Origin: an uncultured Bacilli bacterium
Lineage (GTDB): Bacteria > Bacillota_I > Bacilli_A > RF39 > UBA660
Direction of reading: 5' to 3'
DNA: 64,000 bases
NCBI GenBank assembly: GCA_934086935.1
Contig: CAKOIQ010000004.1
Span: 1-64,000, forward strand
Part shown: positions 16,011 through 24,971 of the stretch, piece after piece
Position numbering within the stretch: position 1 is the first letter of the stretch
Layout of the letters: every line of letters starts with the position of its first letter
Notes under the pieces: generated by a model
The model's database searches: none
What the model was told of the DNA's origin: nothing
Seen by the model: the letters and a program-made list of their open reading frames with translations, nothing else
Translations under genes and position numbers: made by a program

Positions 16011-17120
16011 ATGGAAAAGAAAAGTAGAAATAATAATAGAATAATAATACCAATAATCGTTGTAGTATGTTTATTATTAGGCGCTGGTGGAATGTATTAT
16101 TTTATTACAGAACATGGCTTATTTAGTCAGACAGTAGTTAACAAACTAGAAAAAGAAGTAACAATCAATGAGAACGGTATAGCCGATGCAGTTGAAAAAT
16201 TGTATGACTCAGTTGTAGTGGTTGGAAGTTATAAAAAAGGAGTTTTACAAAGTAGTGGAACGGGTTTTGTATACAAAGTATCTGGAAATACAGCATATAT
16301 CTTAACTAATCATCATGTTGTATCAGGCTACGAAACAATCAAAGTAAAATTCACAAATGATAAGACATACGATGTTAAAGTTGTAGGATCTGATGAATAC
16401 GCAGATATCGCTGTATTATCAATAGATAAAGATAACATAATACAAGTAGCTGATTTAGGCTCATCAGATAAAGCCAGATTAGGAGACACAGTATTTACAA
16501 TTGGAGCTCCTCTAGAATCAGAATATTCATGGACTGTTACAAGAGGAATACTTAGTGGAAAAGATCGTTTAGTAGAAGTAAACTCAGGAAATAATAATTC
16601 AAACAGTTGGGTAATGAAAGTTATTCAAACAGACGCAGCAATCAATTCCGGAAATTCAGGTGGACCAATTGCTAACTCTAACGGCGAAGTAATCGGAATT
16701 ACTAATATGAAATTAGTAAGTAGTGGAGTCGAAGGAATGGGATTTGCTATTCCTATTGAAGATGCTACTAAAGTTGCTGAAACAATTATTAATGATGGAA
16801 AAATAGAAAGACCATTACTAGGTGTAGGTTTTGTAGACATAACAAATACAAGTGCAATGTATCAATATGGTTTTAGTATCAATTCATCAATTAAAGAAGG
16901 TGCTGTAGTAGCATATGTTCAAAAAGGAAGTGTAGCAGACAGTGCCGGAATTAAACAAGGAGATGTAATTACAAAATTCGGTGATTACAAAATTAAAAAT
17001 TCATCATTCTTAAAATACTACCTATATACATATAGTGTTGGTGATAAAGTAAAAGTAACAATAACAAGAGGAACCAATGAAGAAACTTTAACTGTTAAAT
17101 TAACTGAAAAAGCAAATTAA
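16011..17120 (+). CDS. HtrA/DegP-like serine protease with PDZ domain
   Basis: Membrane anchor at residues 10-33. The trypsin-like domain shows His in YILTNHHVVSGYE, Asp in DEYADIAVLSID and Ser in AAINSGNSGGPIAN. A single PDZ domain covers about 265-365 (GAVVAYVQKGSVADSAGIKQ). Such proteases degrade or refold damaged proteins at the outer face of the membrane. GAAGGTGAAAC provides the ribosome binding site and the gene follows abi by nine bases. It ends at a strong terminator. Confidence 0.92.
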   Translation: MEKKSRNNNRIIIPIIVVVCLLLGAGGMYYFITEHGLFSQTVVNKLEKEVTINENGIADAVEKLYDSVVVVGSYKKGVLQSSGTGFVYKVSGNTAYILTNHHVVSGYETIKVKFTNDKTYDVKVVGSDEYADIAVLSIDKDNIIQVADLGSSDKARLGDTVFTIGAPLESEYSWTVTRGILSGKDRLVEVNSGNNNSNSWVMKVIQTDAAINSGNSGGPIANSNGEVIGITNMKLVSSGVEGMGFAIPIEDATKVAETIINDGKIERPLLGVGFVDITNTSAMYQYGFSINSSIKEGAVVAYVQKGSVADSAGIKQGDVITKFGDYKIKNSSFLKYYLYTYSVGDKVKVTITRGTNEETLTVKLTEKAN

Positions 17121-17146
17121 GATTGACGTTATGTCAATCTTTTTTT
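17120..17146 (+). terminator. Rho-independent terminator
   Basis: AGATTGAC / GTCAATCT stem with a GTTAT loop and seven Ts. Confidence 0.88.
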
Positions 17147-17153
17147 CAAAATA

Positions 17154-17162
17154 TGATATACT
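17154..17162 (+). promoter_or_regulatory. Extended -10 promoter (ATP-grasp gene)
   Basis: TG 17154-17155, one base, TATACT 17157-17162; TAGGAG follows eight bases before ATG 17183. Confidence 0.6.
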
Positions 17163-17182
17163 AAAAACTAGGAGTGATAACT

Positions 17183-18178
17183 ATGGGATTATTAAAATTT
17201 GCCCTTAAAGGAAACTATAAAAGATATTATGAAGATTTAAAAGCTTTATCAAAAACAAATGGTAAAAGCCCAATATTAATGTTTATTGATACCGGCCTAT
17301 CTTGTTTAGTTTGTAAATCTGGCTTACAAGATTATATAAATTATAAATTTTATGACAAATCATGGAAAGAAAGAAAAGAATATGCAACGATTGGCTATCA
17401 ACATGAATTTTATCGTTTAGCTGCTAACTGGGAATATGCACCATTCTTCTCAAACAAAGTAAATTTCCACAAAAATTTTGAAAAATTTACTAAAAGAAAA
17501 TGTGTCAGTTATGATGACGGTTTAGCTAAAGTAAAAAAATTTATTGAAAGTCATGATTCAGTGGTAAGAAAACCTATAACTGGCCTAGGTGGAGCAAATG
17601 TTGAAAAAATAGATACAAAAGATATTAAAGACATAAATGAATTCTATGAAAATCTAAAAAAAGATAATTGTCTTATTGAAGAATTAGTAATTCAAAATAA
17701 AGAATGGTCAAAATTAAGTCCAAACAGTATTAACACAGTAAGAGTAGTAACTAAATGTATCAAAGGCAATGCTGAAGTAATTTTTGCTGTAGTTCGTATT
17801 GGATCTGGCAAATCAATTGTTGATAACTTTCACCAAGGTGGATGCGGAGTAAAAGTTAACATTGAAAAAGGTGTATTAGAAGGCCCTACAATTGACAAGA
17901 AAAACAATGAAAGTGAATATACCGCCGCAACTCACGTTAAAGTAGATGGTTTTAAAATCCCATATTGGAAAGAAATTGTTGAAATGACTTGCCAAGCAGC
18001 CAAAGTTAATGATAAAGTAAACATCGTTGGTTGGGATGTAGCCATAACAGACAATGGGCCCTTATTAATTGAAGGTAATCGTGGCCCCGGAATGGATATC
18101 ATCCAAGTATTATATAAAAGAGGAGTAAAACCAGATTTAGAAAAAATCAAACAAGAAATCCTAGAAAGTGAGAAATAA
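17183..18178 (+). CDS. Sugar-transfer-associated ATP-grasp enzyme
   Basis: The ATP-grasp core is readable: VVRKPITGLGGANVEKI is the nucleotide-binding lysine and glycine loop, NSINTVRVVTKC and FAVVRIGSGKSIVDNFHQGG lie in the central sheet, and WDVAITDNGPLLIEGNRGPGMD holds the metal-binding acidic and Asn residues. The pattern is that of the family often found in polysaccharide gene clusters, ligating a carboxylate to an amine or thiol. No polysaccharide genes adjoin it here, so the substrate is unknown. ATG 17183 is chosen over GTG 17174, which overlaps AGGAG. It runs into ychF after two bases. Confidence 0.75.
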   Translation: MGLLKFALKGNYKRYYEDLKALSKTNGKSPILMFIDTGLSCLVCKSGLQDYINYKFYDKSWKERKEYATIGYQHEFYRLAANWEYAPFFSNKVNFHKNFEKFTKRKCVSYDDGLAKVKKFIESHDSVVRKPITGLGGANVEKIDTKDIKDINEFYENLKKDNCLIEELVIQNKEWSKLSPNSINTVRVVTKCIKGNAEVIFAVVRIGSGKSIVDNFHQGGCGVKVNIEKGVLEGPTIDKKNNESEYTAATHVKVDGFKIPYWKEIVEMTCQAAKVNDKVNIVGWDVAITDNGPLLIEGNRGPGMDIIQVLYKRGVKPDLEKIKQEILESEK

Positions 18179-18180
18179 AT

Positions 18181-19278
18181 ATGTTAAAAGCAGGAATAGT
18201 TGGATTACCAAATGTCGGAAAAAGTACATTATTTAATGCCATAACTAAAAAGAATATTTTAGCAGCAAACTATCCTTTTGCCACAATAGATCCAAATGTT
18301 GGAGTAGTAACTGTCCCAGATTCAAGATTAGAATATTTAGAAAATCTATATCTACCAGAAAGAACAATTCCAACAACTTATGAATTTACTGATATTGCTG
18401 GTCTAGTAAAAGGCGCATCACAAGGAGAAGGATTAGGGAATAAATTCTTAAGTCATATTAGAGAAGTAGACGCTATAGTTGAAGTAGTAAGATGTTTTGA
18501 AAATGGAGATATTATTCATGTAGAAGGACAAATCGATCCAATCAGAGATATTGAAATCATTAATTTAGAATTAGCAATCAGTGACTTAGAAATAGTTCAA
18601 AATCGTATTGGCAAAATAGCTAAAAAATGTGAAATGACCAAAGATAAAGGAGAATTACTAGAATTTGCAACCTTAAAAAAATGTGAAGATGCTCTTATGC
18701 ATAATATCCCTTTAAGAAGAATAGAATTTGACAAAGATGAATTACTAGTCTTAAAACCATTTTGCTTAATAACATTAAAACCAATTATTTATATGGCTAA
18801 TGTTAACGAAGATGACGCTATTTTAGGACATAATAAATATACAGATATGGTATCTGAGTATGCCGCAAAAGAAAATGCTAGTGTCATAGTTGTATGTGCC
18901 AAAATGGAAAGTGAACTTGCTGAAATGAATGACGATGACAAAGTTGAATTCCTAAAAGAAATGGGTATTTCCAATAGTGGTTTAGATAAACTAATATTTG
19001 CTACATACGATTTATTAGGATTACAAACATTCTTTACATCCGGAAAAGATGAATGCCGCGCATGGACATTCAAAAAAGGAATGAAAGCACCAGAATGTGC
19101 CGGAATTATCCATTCAGATTTCCAACGAGGATTCATTAAAGCTGAAGTAATGTCATTTAATGATTTAAAAGAATATGGAAGCGAATTAAAAGTAAAAGAA
19201 GCTGGAAAAATGCGTTTAGAAGGTAAAGAATACCAAATGCAAGATGGAGACATCGTATATTTTAGATTTAATGTTTAA
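18181..19278 (+). CDS. ychF: Ribosome-associated ATPase YchF (Obg family)
   Basis: The N-terminal G domain has GIVGLPNVGKSTLFNAIT (P-loop), NYPFATIDPNVGVV (switch I) and FTDIAGLVKGASQGEGLGNK (G3). A helical insertion follows, then the TGS domain (AWTFKKGMKAPECAG to the end). YchF binds ATP rather than GTP and associates with ribosomes, acting in stress and translation quality. Length 365 is normal. It follows the ATP-grasp gene by two bases and ends at a terminator. Confidence 0.95.
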   Translation: MLKAGIVGLPNVGKSTLFNAITKKNILAANYPFATIDPNVGVVTVPDSRLEYLENLYLPERTIPTTYEFTDIAGLVKGASQGEGLGNKFLSHIREVDAIVEVVRCFENGDIIHVEGQIDPIRDIEIINLELAISDLEIVQNRIGKIAKKCEMTKDKGELLEFATLKKCEDALMHNIPLRRIEFDKDELLVLKPFCLITLKPIIYMANVNEDDAILGHNKYTDMVSEYAAKENASVIVVCAKMESELAEMNDDDKVEFLKEMGISNSGLDKLIFATYDLLGLQTFFTSGKDECRAWTFKKGMKAPECAGIIHSDFQRGFIKAEVMSFNDLKEYGSELKVKEAGKMRLEGKEYQMQDGDIVYFRFNV

Positions 19279-19304
19279 AAGTGCTAATTTATTAACACTT
19301 TTTT
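19277..19304 (+). terminator. Rho-independent terminator
   Basis: AAAAGTG and TAA pair with TTA and CACTTTT around a mismatch; T-run follows. Confidence 0.75.
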
Positions 19305-19306
19305 AT

Positions 19307-19335
19307 TTGCATATAATTAAAGTGTATGCTATAAT
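19307..19335 (+). promoter_or_regulatory. rpsF operon promoter
   Basis: TTGCAT 19307-19312, 17-base spacer, TATAAT 19330-19335 with extended TG at 19327-19328. Start expected near 19342. Confidence 0.72.
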
Positions 19336-19340
19336 ACTGC

Positions 19341-19386
19341 GTGAGCGAAAGCTCCTTGCTTTGTTATACAAAGCCGAATAGACCAG
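19341..19386 (+). ncRNA. Putative S6:S18-binding mRNA leader
   Basis: The short leader before rpsF folds into two hairpins: GAGC-GAAA-GCTC (19343-19354) with a GNRA loop, and GCTTTG-TTATA-CAAAGC (19358-19374) followed at once by CCGA. A CCG next to a stem is the core of the known rpsF leader bound by the S6:S18 complex for autoregulation. The region lies between the promoter and AGGAGG of rpsF, whose operon encodes both proteins. Confidence 0.6.
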
Positions 19387-19401
19387 AAGGAGGATAGAAA
19401 A

Positions 19402-19692
19402 ATGGACAAATACGAAATTATGTTTATCGTAAAAACTACTTTAGAAGAATCAGTTGTTAAATCAACAGTTGAATCTCTAACATCTATTATTACTGACATG
19501 AAAGGTAAAATAGAAGGTTCTAAAGATATGGGACAAAGAGAATTAGCTTATCCAATCAAAAAAGAAATTAGTGGTTTTTATTATGTATTAACAGTTGAAG
19601 CTAGTCATGAAGCAATTGCTGAATTTGATCGTAAAGCTAGACTTAATGAAAACATATTAAGACATCAAATTATTAAACTAGATGAGGAGTAA
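19402..19692 (+). CDS. rpsF: Small ribosomal subunit protein bS6
   Basis: The full-length 96-residue S6 opens KYEIMFIVKTTLEE, continues DMGQRELAYPIKKEISGFYY, and ends at ARLNENILRHQIIKLDEE. S6 pairs with S18 on the 30S platform; both are in this operon with ssb between them, the usual bacterial order. The preceding leader probably gives feedback control by the S6:S18 dimer. AGGAGG precedes the start. Confidence 0.97.
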   Translation: MDKYEIMFIVKTTLEESVVKSTVESLTSIITDMKGKIEGSKDMGQRELAYPIKKEISGFYYVLTVEASHEAIAEFDRKARLNENILRHQIIKLDEE

Positions 19693-19695
19693 TAA

Positions 19696-20148
19696 ATGAA
19701 TAATGTTACTTTAGTTGGAAGACTAACAAAAGATCCAGAACTTAGAACTATAAGTACTGGTAATACTACTTGTTCTTTTACAGTAGCAGTTTCACGTCAA
19801 TTTACTAACGCAAATGGCGAAAGAGAAACAGATTTTATTAACTGTGTAATCTGGGGAAAACAAGCAGAAAATTTATGTAAATTTTGTACAAAAGGATCAC
19901 TAGTTGGAGTAACTGGTCGTATCCAAACAAGAAATTATGATGGCCAAGATGGAAGAAAGGTTTATGTAACGGAAGTTGCAGCAAGCAATATCTCATTCTT
20001 AGGCAGTAAAAATGGTGGTAATTCATCTGATGGAATGCCACAACAAAATGTAAATTCAAATCCTATCGAAACATCTGATATAAGCGAAGATCCATTTAAA
20101 GACTTTGGTTCAGAAGTAGTACTTAGTGATGACGATTTACCATTTTAG
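19696..20148 (+). CDS. ssb: Single-stranded DNA-binding protein
   Basis: N-terminal OB fold: MNNVTLVGRLTKDPELR, TGNTTCSFTVAVSRQF and DFINCVIWGKQAENL. Around residue 110 it becomes a Ser/Asn/Gly-rich linker, and the end SDDDLPF is the acidic tip that recruits repair and replication partners, including RecQ, UvrD-type helicases and uracil-DNA glycosylase; pcrA and ung are both in the window. It lies three bases after rpsF, and rpsR follows 13 bases after it. Confidence 0.96.
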   Translation: MNNVTLVGRLTKDPELRTISTGNTTCSFTVAVSRQFTNANGERETDFINCVIWGKQAENLCKFCTKGSLVGVTGRIQTRNYDGQDGRKVYVTEVAASNISFLGSKNGGNSSDGMPQQNVNSNPIETSDISEDPFKDFGSEVVLSDDDLPF

Positions 20149-20161
20149 AAAGGATTAAAAA

Positions 20162-20377
20162 ATGGCTGAATTTTATCGTAAAAAGAAAAAGATTTGTCAA
20201 ATGTGTGCTGGCAAAGACGTTGATTATAAAGATGTTAACATAATTAGTAAATATATTAATGATAAAGGCAAAATTATGCCTCGTAGAATGACTGGAGCAT
20301 GTGCTAAACATCAAAGATATATTGCTAAACAAGTTAAAAGAGCACGTTTTATGGCATTAATACCATTTGTTAAATAA
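20162..20377 (+). CDS. rpsR: Small ribosomal subunit protein bS18
   Basis: The 71-residue basic protein begins with FYRKKKKICQMCAGKDVDYK (zinc-type S18 with a CxxC pair) and ends KRARFMALIPFVK, the diagnostic S18 C-terminus. It is last gene of the rpsF operon; AGAAAGGA provides the ribosome binding site, and an imperfect hairpin with T7 follows. Confidence 0.97.
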   Translation: MAEFYRKKKKICQMCAGKDVDYKDVNIISKYINDKGKIMPRRMTGACAKHQRYIAKQVKRARFMALIPFVK

Positions 20378-20389
20378 TTTAAGACATAA

Positions 20390-20417
20390 AGAGGGTACCT
20401 GTAAGGGTATCTTTTTT
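20390..20417 (+). terminator. Probable terminator between rpsR and rplI
   Basis: AGAGGGTACC and GGGTATCT form an imperfect stem before seven Ts. Weaker than others in the window, so read-through into rplI is likely. Confidence 0.6.
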
Positions 20418-20427
20418 TATAAATATT

Positions 20428-20436
20428 TGTTATAAT
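20428..20436 (+). promoter_or_regulatory. Extended -10 promoter (rplI-dnaB operon)
   Basis: TG 20428-20429, one base, TATAAT 20431-20436, about 29 bases before rplI. Confidence 0.65.
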
Positions 20437-20464
20437 AACCTTGGTTAGATGGGAGTTTTAAATC

Positions 20465-20908
20465 ATGAAAGTAATTTTATTAAAAGACGTTAAAAAACAA
20501 GGAAAAAAAGATCAAATTATCGAAGTAAGTGATGGATATGCTCAAAACTATCTTATTAAAAATGGCTTAGCAGTAAAATATACAACAACAAGTAAAACAG
20601 TTTTAGATAAACAAATATCAAAAAGAAATGCTGACGAAGAAGCATTAATTGCAAAATGCCAAGAAATAAAAGCAAAAATTGAAAAAAAAGAACTAATTTT
20701 TAACGCAAAAACCGGAAAAAATGGTAAAATATTTGGTACTATCTCTTCAAAACAAATTGCCGAAAAATTAGCAGAGTTAAAAATTGAAGTAGATAAAAAA
20801 ACAATAGACATTAAAAATCCAATTGATACATTGGGTACACATTTAGTAGACATAAATCTACATAAAAAAGTTAAAGCAGAAGCAAAAGTAGTAGTAAAAG
20901 AGGTGTAA
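20465..20908 (+). CDS. rplI: Large ribosomal subunit protein bL9
   Basis: L9 has two domains joined by a long helix: the N-terminal MKVILLKDVKKQGKKDQIIE, YAQNYLIKNGLAV, then a charged helix (about 45-75), then the C-terminal domain with GKIFGTISSKQIAEKL and DTLGTHLVDINLHKKV. The whole 147 residues are present. dnaB starts one base after its stop, so the two are translationally linked, as in most Bacillota. Confidence 0.97.
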   Translation: MKVILLKDVKKQGKKDQIIEVSDGYAQNYLIKNGLAVKYTTTSKTVLDKQISKRNADEEALIAKCQEIKAKIEKKELIFNAKTGKNGKIFGTISSKQIAEKLAELKIEVDKKTIDIKNPIDTLGTHLVDINLHKKVKAEAKVVVKEV

Positions 20909-20909
20909 T

Positions 20910-22256
20910 ATGGCAGAAAGAAAATTGCCTCAAAATTTAGAAGCCGAAATGGCTGTTTTAGGCTGTACGTTTCTAACTAATTATGCATTTGATAAAGTGT
21001 GTGAAGAATTAGATTCTGATATGTTTATTAGCGAGCCTAATAGAAGAATTTTTGATGCAATTAATTCTTTGCACCAAAGTAAAATCCCCTTGGACTCAGC
21101 TACAGTTAAAAATGAAATAGAAAAAAAAGGTTCTATCAATCTTATTGGTGGTATTGAATACTTAAGTGAGGTAATTGATTCTGTAATAACCGCTGCAAAT
21201 GTTGATTATTATATAGATATTGTTAGGGAAAAAGCTTTACGAAGAAAATTAATAGATGTGACTAACACAATTACATCAAGCGCTTATGATGAACAGGAAA
21301 ATACCAATGATTTAATTGATGATGCTGAAAGAAAAATCTTTAGTGTAACAAAAGCAAGAAAAGCAGGAGAGTTTAAAACAATCGGTGAAGTAATGCGTAG
21401 CACGCAACAAGATTTAGAACGATTGGCTAAAAATCAAAATGAAATAACCGGAATTCCTTCTGGATTCTATGATCTAGATAAATTAACAAGCGGTTTTCAT
21501 CCAAATGAATTAATTATCTTAGCAGCAAGACCTGCCATGGGTAAAACCGCCTTCGGCTTAAATCTTGCAGTTAATGCTGCTCAAAAAACAGATAAAGCTG
21601 TGGCAATATTTAACATGGAAATGAGTGCTGAACAACTTGCTATACGTATGATTGCCGCTGCTGGAGGAATTGAATTGAGTAAACTAAAAACAGGCCGTTT
21701 AGAACATAACGACTGGAAAAAAGTTAATGAAGCAATGAGCGAACTTGGAGATACCAATCTCTATATTGAAGATTCCTCAGGTATGACAATTTCGGAAATA
21801 AGAGCCAAATGTCGTCGTTTAGCAACTCAAGAAAAAGGGTTAGGCTTAGTTGTAATCGATTATTTACAGCTTATTACTGGCAGTGCTAAATATGAAGGAA
21901 ACCGTCAACAAGAAGTTTCAGAGATTTCTCGTTCTTTAAAGACTATGGCAATGGAATTAAAAATACCAGTTATTGCCTTAGCACAGTTATCTCGTAGTGT
22001 TGAATTACGTGAAAACAAAAGACCAATCATGAGTGATTTAAGAGAATCAGGTTCAATTGAACAAGATGCTGACATAGTCGCTTTCCTATATCGTGACGAT
22101 TACTATAATAAACCAGCAGGCGATGATTCAAATGTGTCAATTACCGAATTAATCATTGGTAAACATCGTAATGGTGGAACCGGCACAATCGAATTACTAT
22201 TCGAAAGAGATATGAGCAACTTTAGAAATTACATAAAAAAAGAAGAAAATAAGTAA
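20910..22256 (+). CDS. dnaB: Replicative DNA helicase DnaB
   Basis: The N-terminal primase-interacting domain opens MAERKLPQNLEAEMAVLG. The RecA-like motor has LIILAARPAMGKTAFGLNLA (Walker A, about residue 205), AIFNMEMSAEQLA, LVVIDYLQLITG (Walker B) and LSRSVELRENKRPIMSDLRE with the motif preceding the arginine finger. It is the ring helicase at the replication fork (DnaC in Bacillus naming). No intein is present and the length, 448, is normal. AGAGGTG in rplI serves as ribosome binding site. Confidence 0.97.
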   Translation: MAERKLPQNLEAEMAVLGCTFLTNYAFDKVCEELDSDMFISEPNRRIFDAINSLHQSKIPLDSATVKNEIEKKGSINLIGGIEYLSEVIDSVITAANVDYYIDIVREKALRRKLIDVTNTITSSAYDEQENTNDLIDDAERKIFSVTKARKAGEFKTIGEVMRSTQQDLERLAKNQNEITGIPSGFYDLDKLTSGFHPNELIILAARPAMGKTAFGLNLAVNAAQKTDKAVAIFNMEMSAEQLAIRMIAAAGGIELSKLKTGRLEHNDWKKVNEAMSELGDTNLYIEDSSGMTISEIRAKCRRLATQEKGLGLVVIDYLQLITGSAKYEGNRQQEVSEISRSLKTMAMELKIPVIALAQLSRSVELRENKRPIMSDLRESGSIEQDADIVAFLYRDDYYNKPAGDDSNVSITELIIGKHRNGGTGTIELLFERDMSNFRNYIKKEENK

Positions 22257-22269
22257 AGAAGTGATAAAT

Positions 22270-23775
22270 ATGAAAACTAGAGATATTTTACTTTCCATTT
22301 TGGCAACTTTAATACTTAGTATGCTGTTATTTTTTATTGGAGCAAAAAAAGAAACACTTGCATCTCCAGTAGACGTATACGAAGTTTATTTAAATGGTGA
22401 ATCCATTGGATATTTGAATTCAGAAACTGATTTTTTAAGATTAGTAGATAATAAACAAAATGAAATAAAAAATAAATATAAAGTAGCTAAAGTATATCCA
22501 CCATCAGGACTAGTTATAGAAAAAGTATCAACTTACCAAGAAAATATTTTAACACCAGAACAAATCTATAATATTATCGAAAACAAAAATCCATTTACTA
22601 TTGATGGATATGCTGTGACAATAAAATATAAAGATGAAAATAAAAAACCAGTAACAATTTATGCCTTAAAAAAAGAATATTTTGAAGACGCATTTTACAA
22701 CACGGTAGCAGCATTTGTTGGAACAACAGAATTACAAGCTTATAAAAATAATACCCAAGAAGAAATAACTGACGTTGGTAAATTAATTGATTCAATCTAT
22801 TGGGAAGAAGAAGTGACAATAAGAAAAGCTTATATTAGTACTGAAGAACAAATCTTCACAAACTCAAATGAATTAAGTCAATATATGTTATTTGGTACTA
22901 CTGAAAAACAAAAAACCTATATCGTTAAAGATGGTGATTCAATTGACGATATAATTGATAAAAACAACTTAAGTATTGAAGAATTCTTAATTGCTAATCC
23001 AACTATACCAAGTCAAAATATTTTATTAACAAAAAATCAAGAAGTTTCAATCGGATTAATCTCACCACTTATTAATGTAGTACATGAAGTAGAAGTGGTA
23101 GAAGATATTACAAATAAATACACTACCGAATATAAAGAAGACAGTTCGCTTTATTATGGAACTCAAAAAGTAATTCAAGAAGGAAGCAATGGTTTATCTA
23201 GAGTTACTGAGAAAATTCAATATAAAAATGGAGCTGTAGAACAATTATATATTACTAAATCAGAAGAAATTTCTCCAGCAATTAATAAAATAGTTGTTAG
23301 AGGAACCAAAGCATATAGTTATGGTGGCACATACATAAATACTGGAAATGAAGACTGGTACTGGCCAACAGTTAGTCCATATGTTATTACAAGTAGATTC
23401 GGATGGCGTTGGGGTAAACATCATAATGGTATTGATATTTCTGGTACTGGATTTGGTTCTCCAATCTATTCTGCAACCGATGGAGTTGTAGTTGCTACAA
23501 ATAATACATGTTCAAATCAGGGATATTATGGTAGCCGCTGTGGTATGAGTTGGGGAAACTATATTAGAGTATCATACAATGGGGGTAAATATACAATTAT
23601 ATATGCGCATATAACTAAAGAATTAAAAGTAAAAGTTGGGGATAAGGTAACTCGTGGTCAACAAATTGGTTACATGGGAAATAGTGGTTCATCGACTGGA
23701 ACCCACTTACACTTTGGTATCTTAGATCAAAATAATAATTATTTAAACCCATGTAAGGCGGCATTTTCATGCTAG
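22270..23775 (+). CDS. LysM/G5-containing M23 metallopeptidase
   Basis: Anchor or signal at residues 5-27. About residues 215-260 look like a LysM peptidoglycan-binding unit (YIVKDGDSIDDIIDKNNLS), followed by a G5-like segment (about 275-350, ending INKIVVRGTKA). The C-terminal 130 residues are an LytM/M23 zinc peptidase: HHNGIDIS and YAHI supply ligands, and STGTHLHFGI closes the site. It cuts peptide cross-bridges in the wall or activates other hydrolases. GAAGTGAT precedes ATG 22270. It overlaps walJ by seven bases, in the region where B. subtilis keeps the wal genes. Confidence 0.88.
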   Translation: MKTRDILLSILATLILSMLLFFIGAKKETLASPVDVYEVYLNGESIGYLNSETDFLRLVDNKQNEIKNKYKVAKVYPPSGLVIEKVSTYQENILTPEQIYNIIENKNPFTIDGYAVTIKYKDENKKPVTIYALKKEYFEDAFYNTVAAFVGTTELQAYKNNTQEEITDVGKLIDSIYWEEEVTIRKAYISTEEQIFTNSNELSQYMLFGTTEKQKTYIVKDGDSIDDIIDKNNLSIEEFLIANPTIPSQNILLTKNQEVSIGLISPLINVVHEVEVVEDITNKYTTEYKEDSSLYYGTQKVIQEGSNGLSRVTEKIQYKNGAVEQLYITKSEEISPAINKIVVRGTKAYSYGGTYINTGNEDWYWPTVSPYVITSRFGWRWGKHHNGIDISGTGFGSPIYSATDGVVVATNNTCSNQGYYGSRCGMSWGNYIRVSYNGGKYTIIYAHITKELKVKVGDKVTRGQQIGYMGNSGSSTGTHLHFGILDQNNNYLNPCKAAFSC

Positions 23776-24533
23776 TAAGTGTTTTAGCAAGTGGTTCTAA
23801 AGGTAACTCAACATTAATTGCTACCGAAAGGGTAAAAATATTAATAGATGCCGGAAAAAATCAAAAGTATTTAGAAAATGCATTAAATCAAATAAATTTT
23901 TCATTAAAAGATATTAATTATATTTTAATAACTCATACTCATGCAGATCATACAAGTGCATTAAAAACAATTGTCAAAAGTCATAAACCAACAATAGTTT
24001 TAACAGAATTAATGTATCAAGATTTAGATTATTTAAAAAATTATGAAAATATATTATTTTTAACAGATAATTTAGTATTAGAAGATTTAGTTATAGAGAA
24101 TATTAAAACATCTCATGATACATCAGATAGTCGTGGTTATATTGTTACTCAAGGGAATTCATCTGTAGTTCAAATAACCGATACCGGATATTTGAATCAA
24201 AAGTATTTTAAAAAACTTCAAAATAAAACAATCTATATTTTTGAAAGCAATCATAATATTGAAATGCTAATGCATGGTAGATATCCAAAGTGGCTAAAAG
24301 CAAGAGTTAGTAGTGACGTTGGCCACCTATCAAATGAGTCAAGTGCATTCTATTTAACAAAATTAATTGGCGAAAATACTAAAGAAATAATTTTAGCCCA
24401 TTTAAGTGAAGAAAATAATACACCTGAACTAGCTTTAGAAACATTAAATAAAGAGTTCGCTGAAAATAATATTAACTTTAATAATATTGTTGCCGCAAAA
24501 CAAGAAGAAAGAACGGATCTTATAGAAGTATGA
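23769..24533 (+). CDS. walJ: MBL-fold exonuclease WalJ/YycJ
   Basis: Metallo-beta-lactamase fold with LASGSKGNSTLI at the N-terminus and the metal-binding THTHADHTSAL. Later come TSHDTSDSRGYIV, ESNHNIEMLMHGRYP and VSSDVGHLSNESSAFYL, all typical of YycJ. The family is implicated in 5'-3' exonuclease activity and coordination of division with replication. It sits between an M23 peptidase and rlmH; in Bacillus yycJ also lies close to rlmH. It ends UGA with ATGA overlap. Confidence 0.9.
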   Translation: MLVSVLASGSKGNSTLIATERVKILIDAGKNQKYLENALNQINFSLKDINYILITHTHADHTSALKTIVKSHKPTIVLTELMYQDLDYLKNYENILFLTDNLVLEDLVIENIKTSHDTSDSRGYIVTQGNSSVVQITDTGYLNQKYFKKLQNKTIYIFESNHNIEMLMHGRYPKWLKARVSSDVGHLSNESSAFYLTKLIGENTKEIILAHLSEENNTPELALETLNKEFAENNINFNNIVAAKQEERTDLIEV

Positions 24534-24964
24534 TAAGAATAATATGTATAGGTAAATTAAAAGAAAAATATTTAGTTAATATGATAGAAGATTATTTAAA
24601 AAGAATTAACAAATATCACAAAATAGAACTAATAGAATTAAAAGATGATAGCAAAAAAGAAGAAGGCGAAAGAATATTATCTAAGTTAAATACTCGTTCA
24701 TTAAAAGTAGCGTTAACCTTAGATGGACAAAAATTTAACTCTCCTTCTTTTTCTAATTTTATTGATAAAAGTCTTGCAACTTACGGTAATATCGACTTTA
24801 TCATTGGGGGTTCCGATGGAATTGATGAATCAGTTTTATCCAAAGTTGATAGCAAAATATCATTCAGCGATTTAACATTTCCTCATGGTTTATTTAGAGG
24901 AATATTATTAGAACAAATATATCGTGCATTTAAAATAATAAATAATGAAACATATCATAAGTGA
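24530..24964 (+). CDS. rlmH: 23S rRNA m3-pseudouridine-1915 methyltransferase RlmH
   Basis: SPOUT-class methyltransferase of 144 residues (family about 155-160). IICIGKLKEKYL is the first strand, VALTLDGQKFNSPSFSNF the centre, and FIIGGSDGIDESVLSK with FPHGLFRGILLEQIYRAFKI the trefoil knot that binds SAM. The usual final HKG/YH is present as NNETYHK. It methylates the pseudouridine in helix 69 of 23S rRNA. The start overlaps the walJ stop (ATGA). Confidence 0.95.
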   Translation: MIRIICIGKLKEKYLVNMIEDYLKRINKYHKIELIELKDDSKKEEGERILSKLNTRSLKVALTLDGQKFNSPSFSNFIDKSLATYGNIDFIIGGSDGIDESVLSKVDSKISFSDLTFPHGLFRGILLEQIYRAFKIINNETYHK

Positions 24965-24971
24965 GGTAAAA

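Noticed and set aside
18789..19253. 154-codon open frame antisense to ychF (and similar ones opposite uvrA, lysS, dnaB-region genes)
   Set aside because: Long antisense frames arise from codon bias opposite conserved genes; no ribosome site or family pattern.
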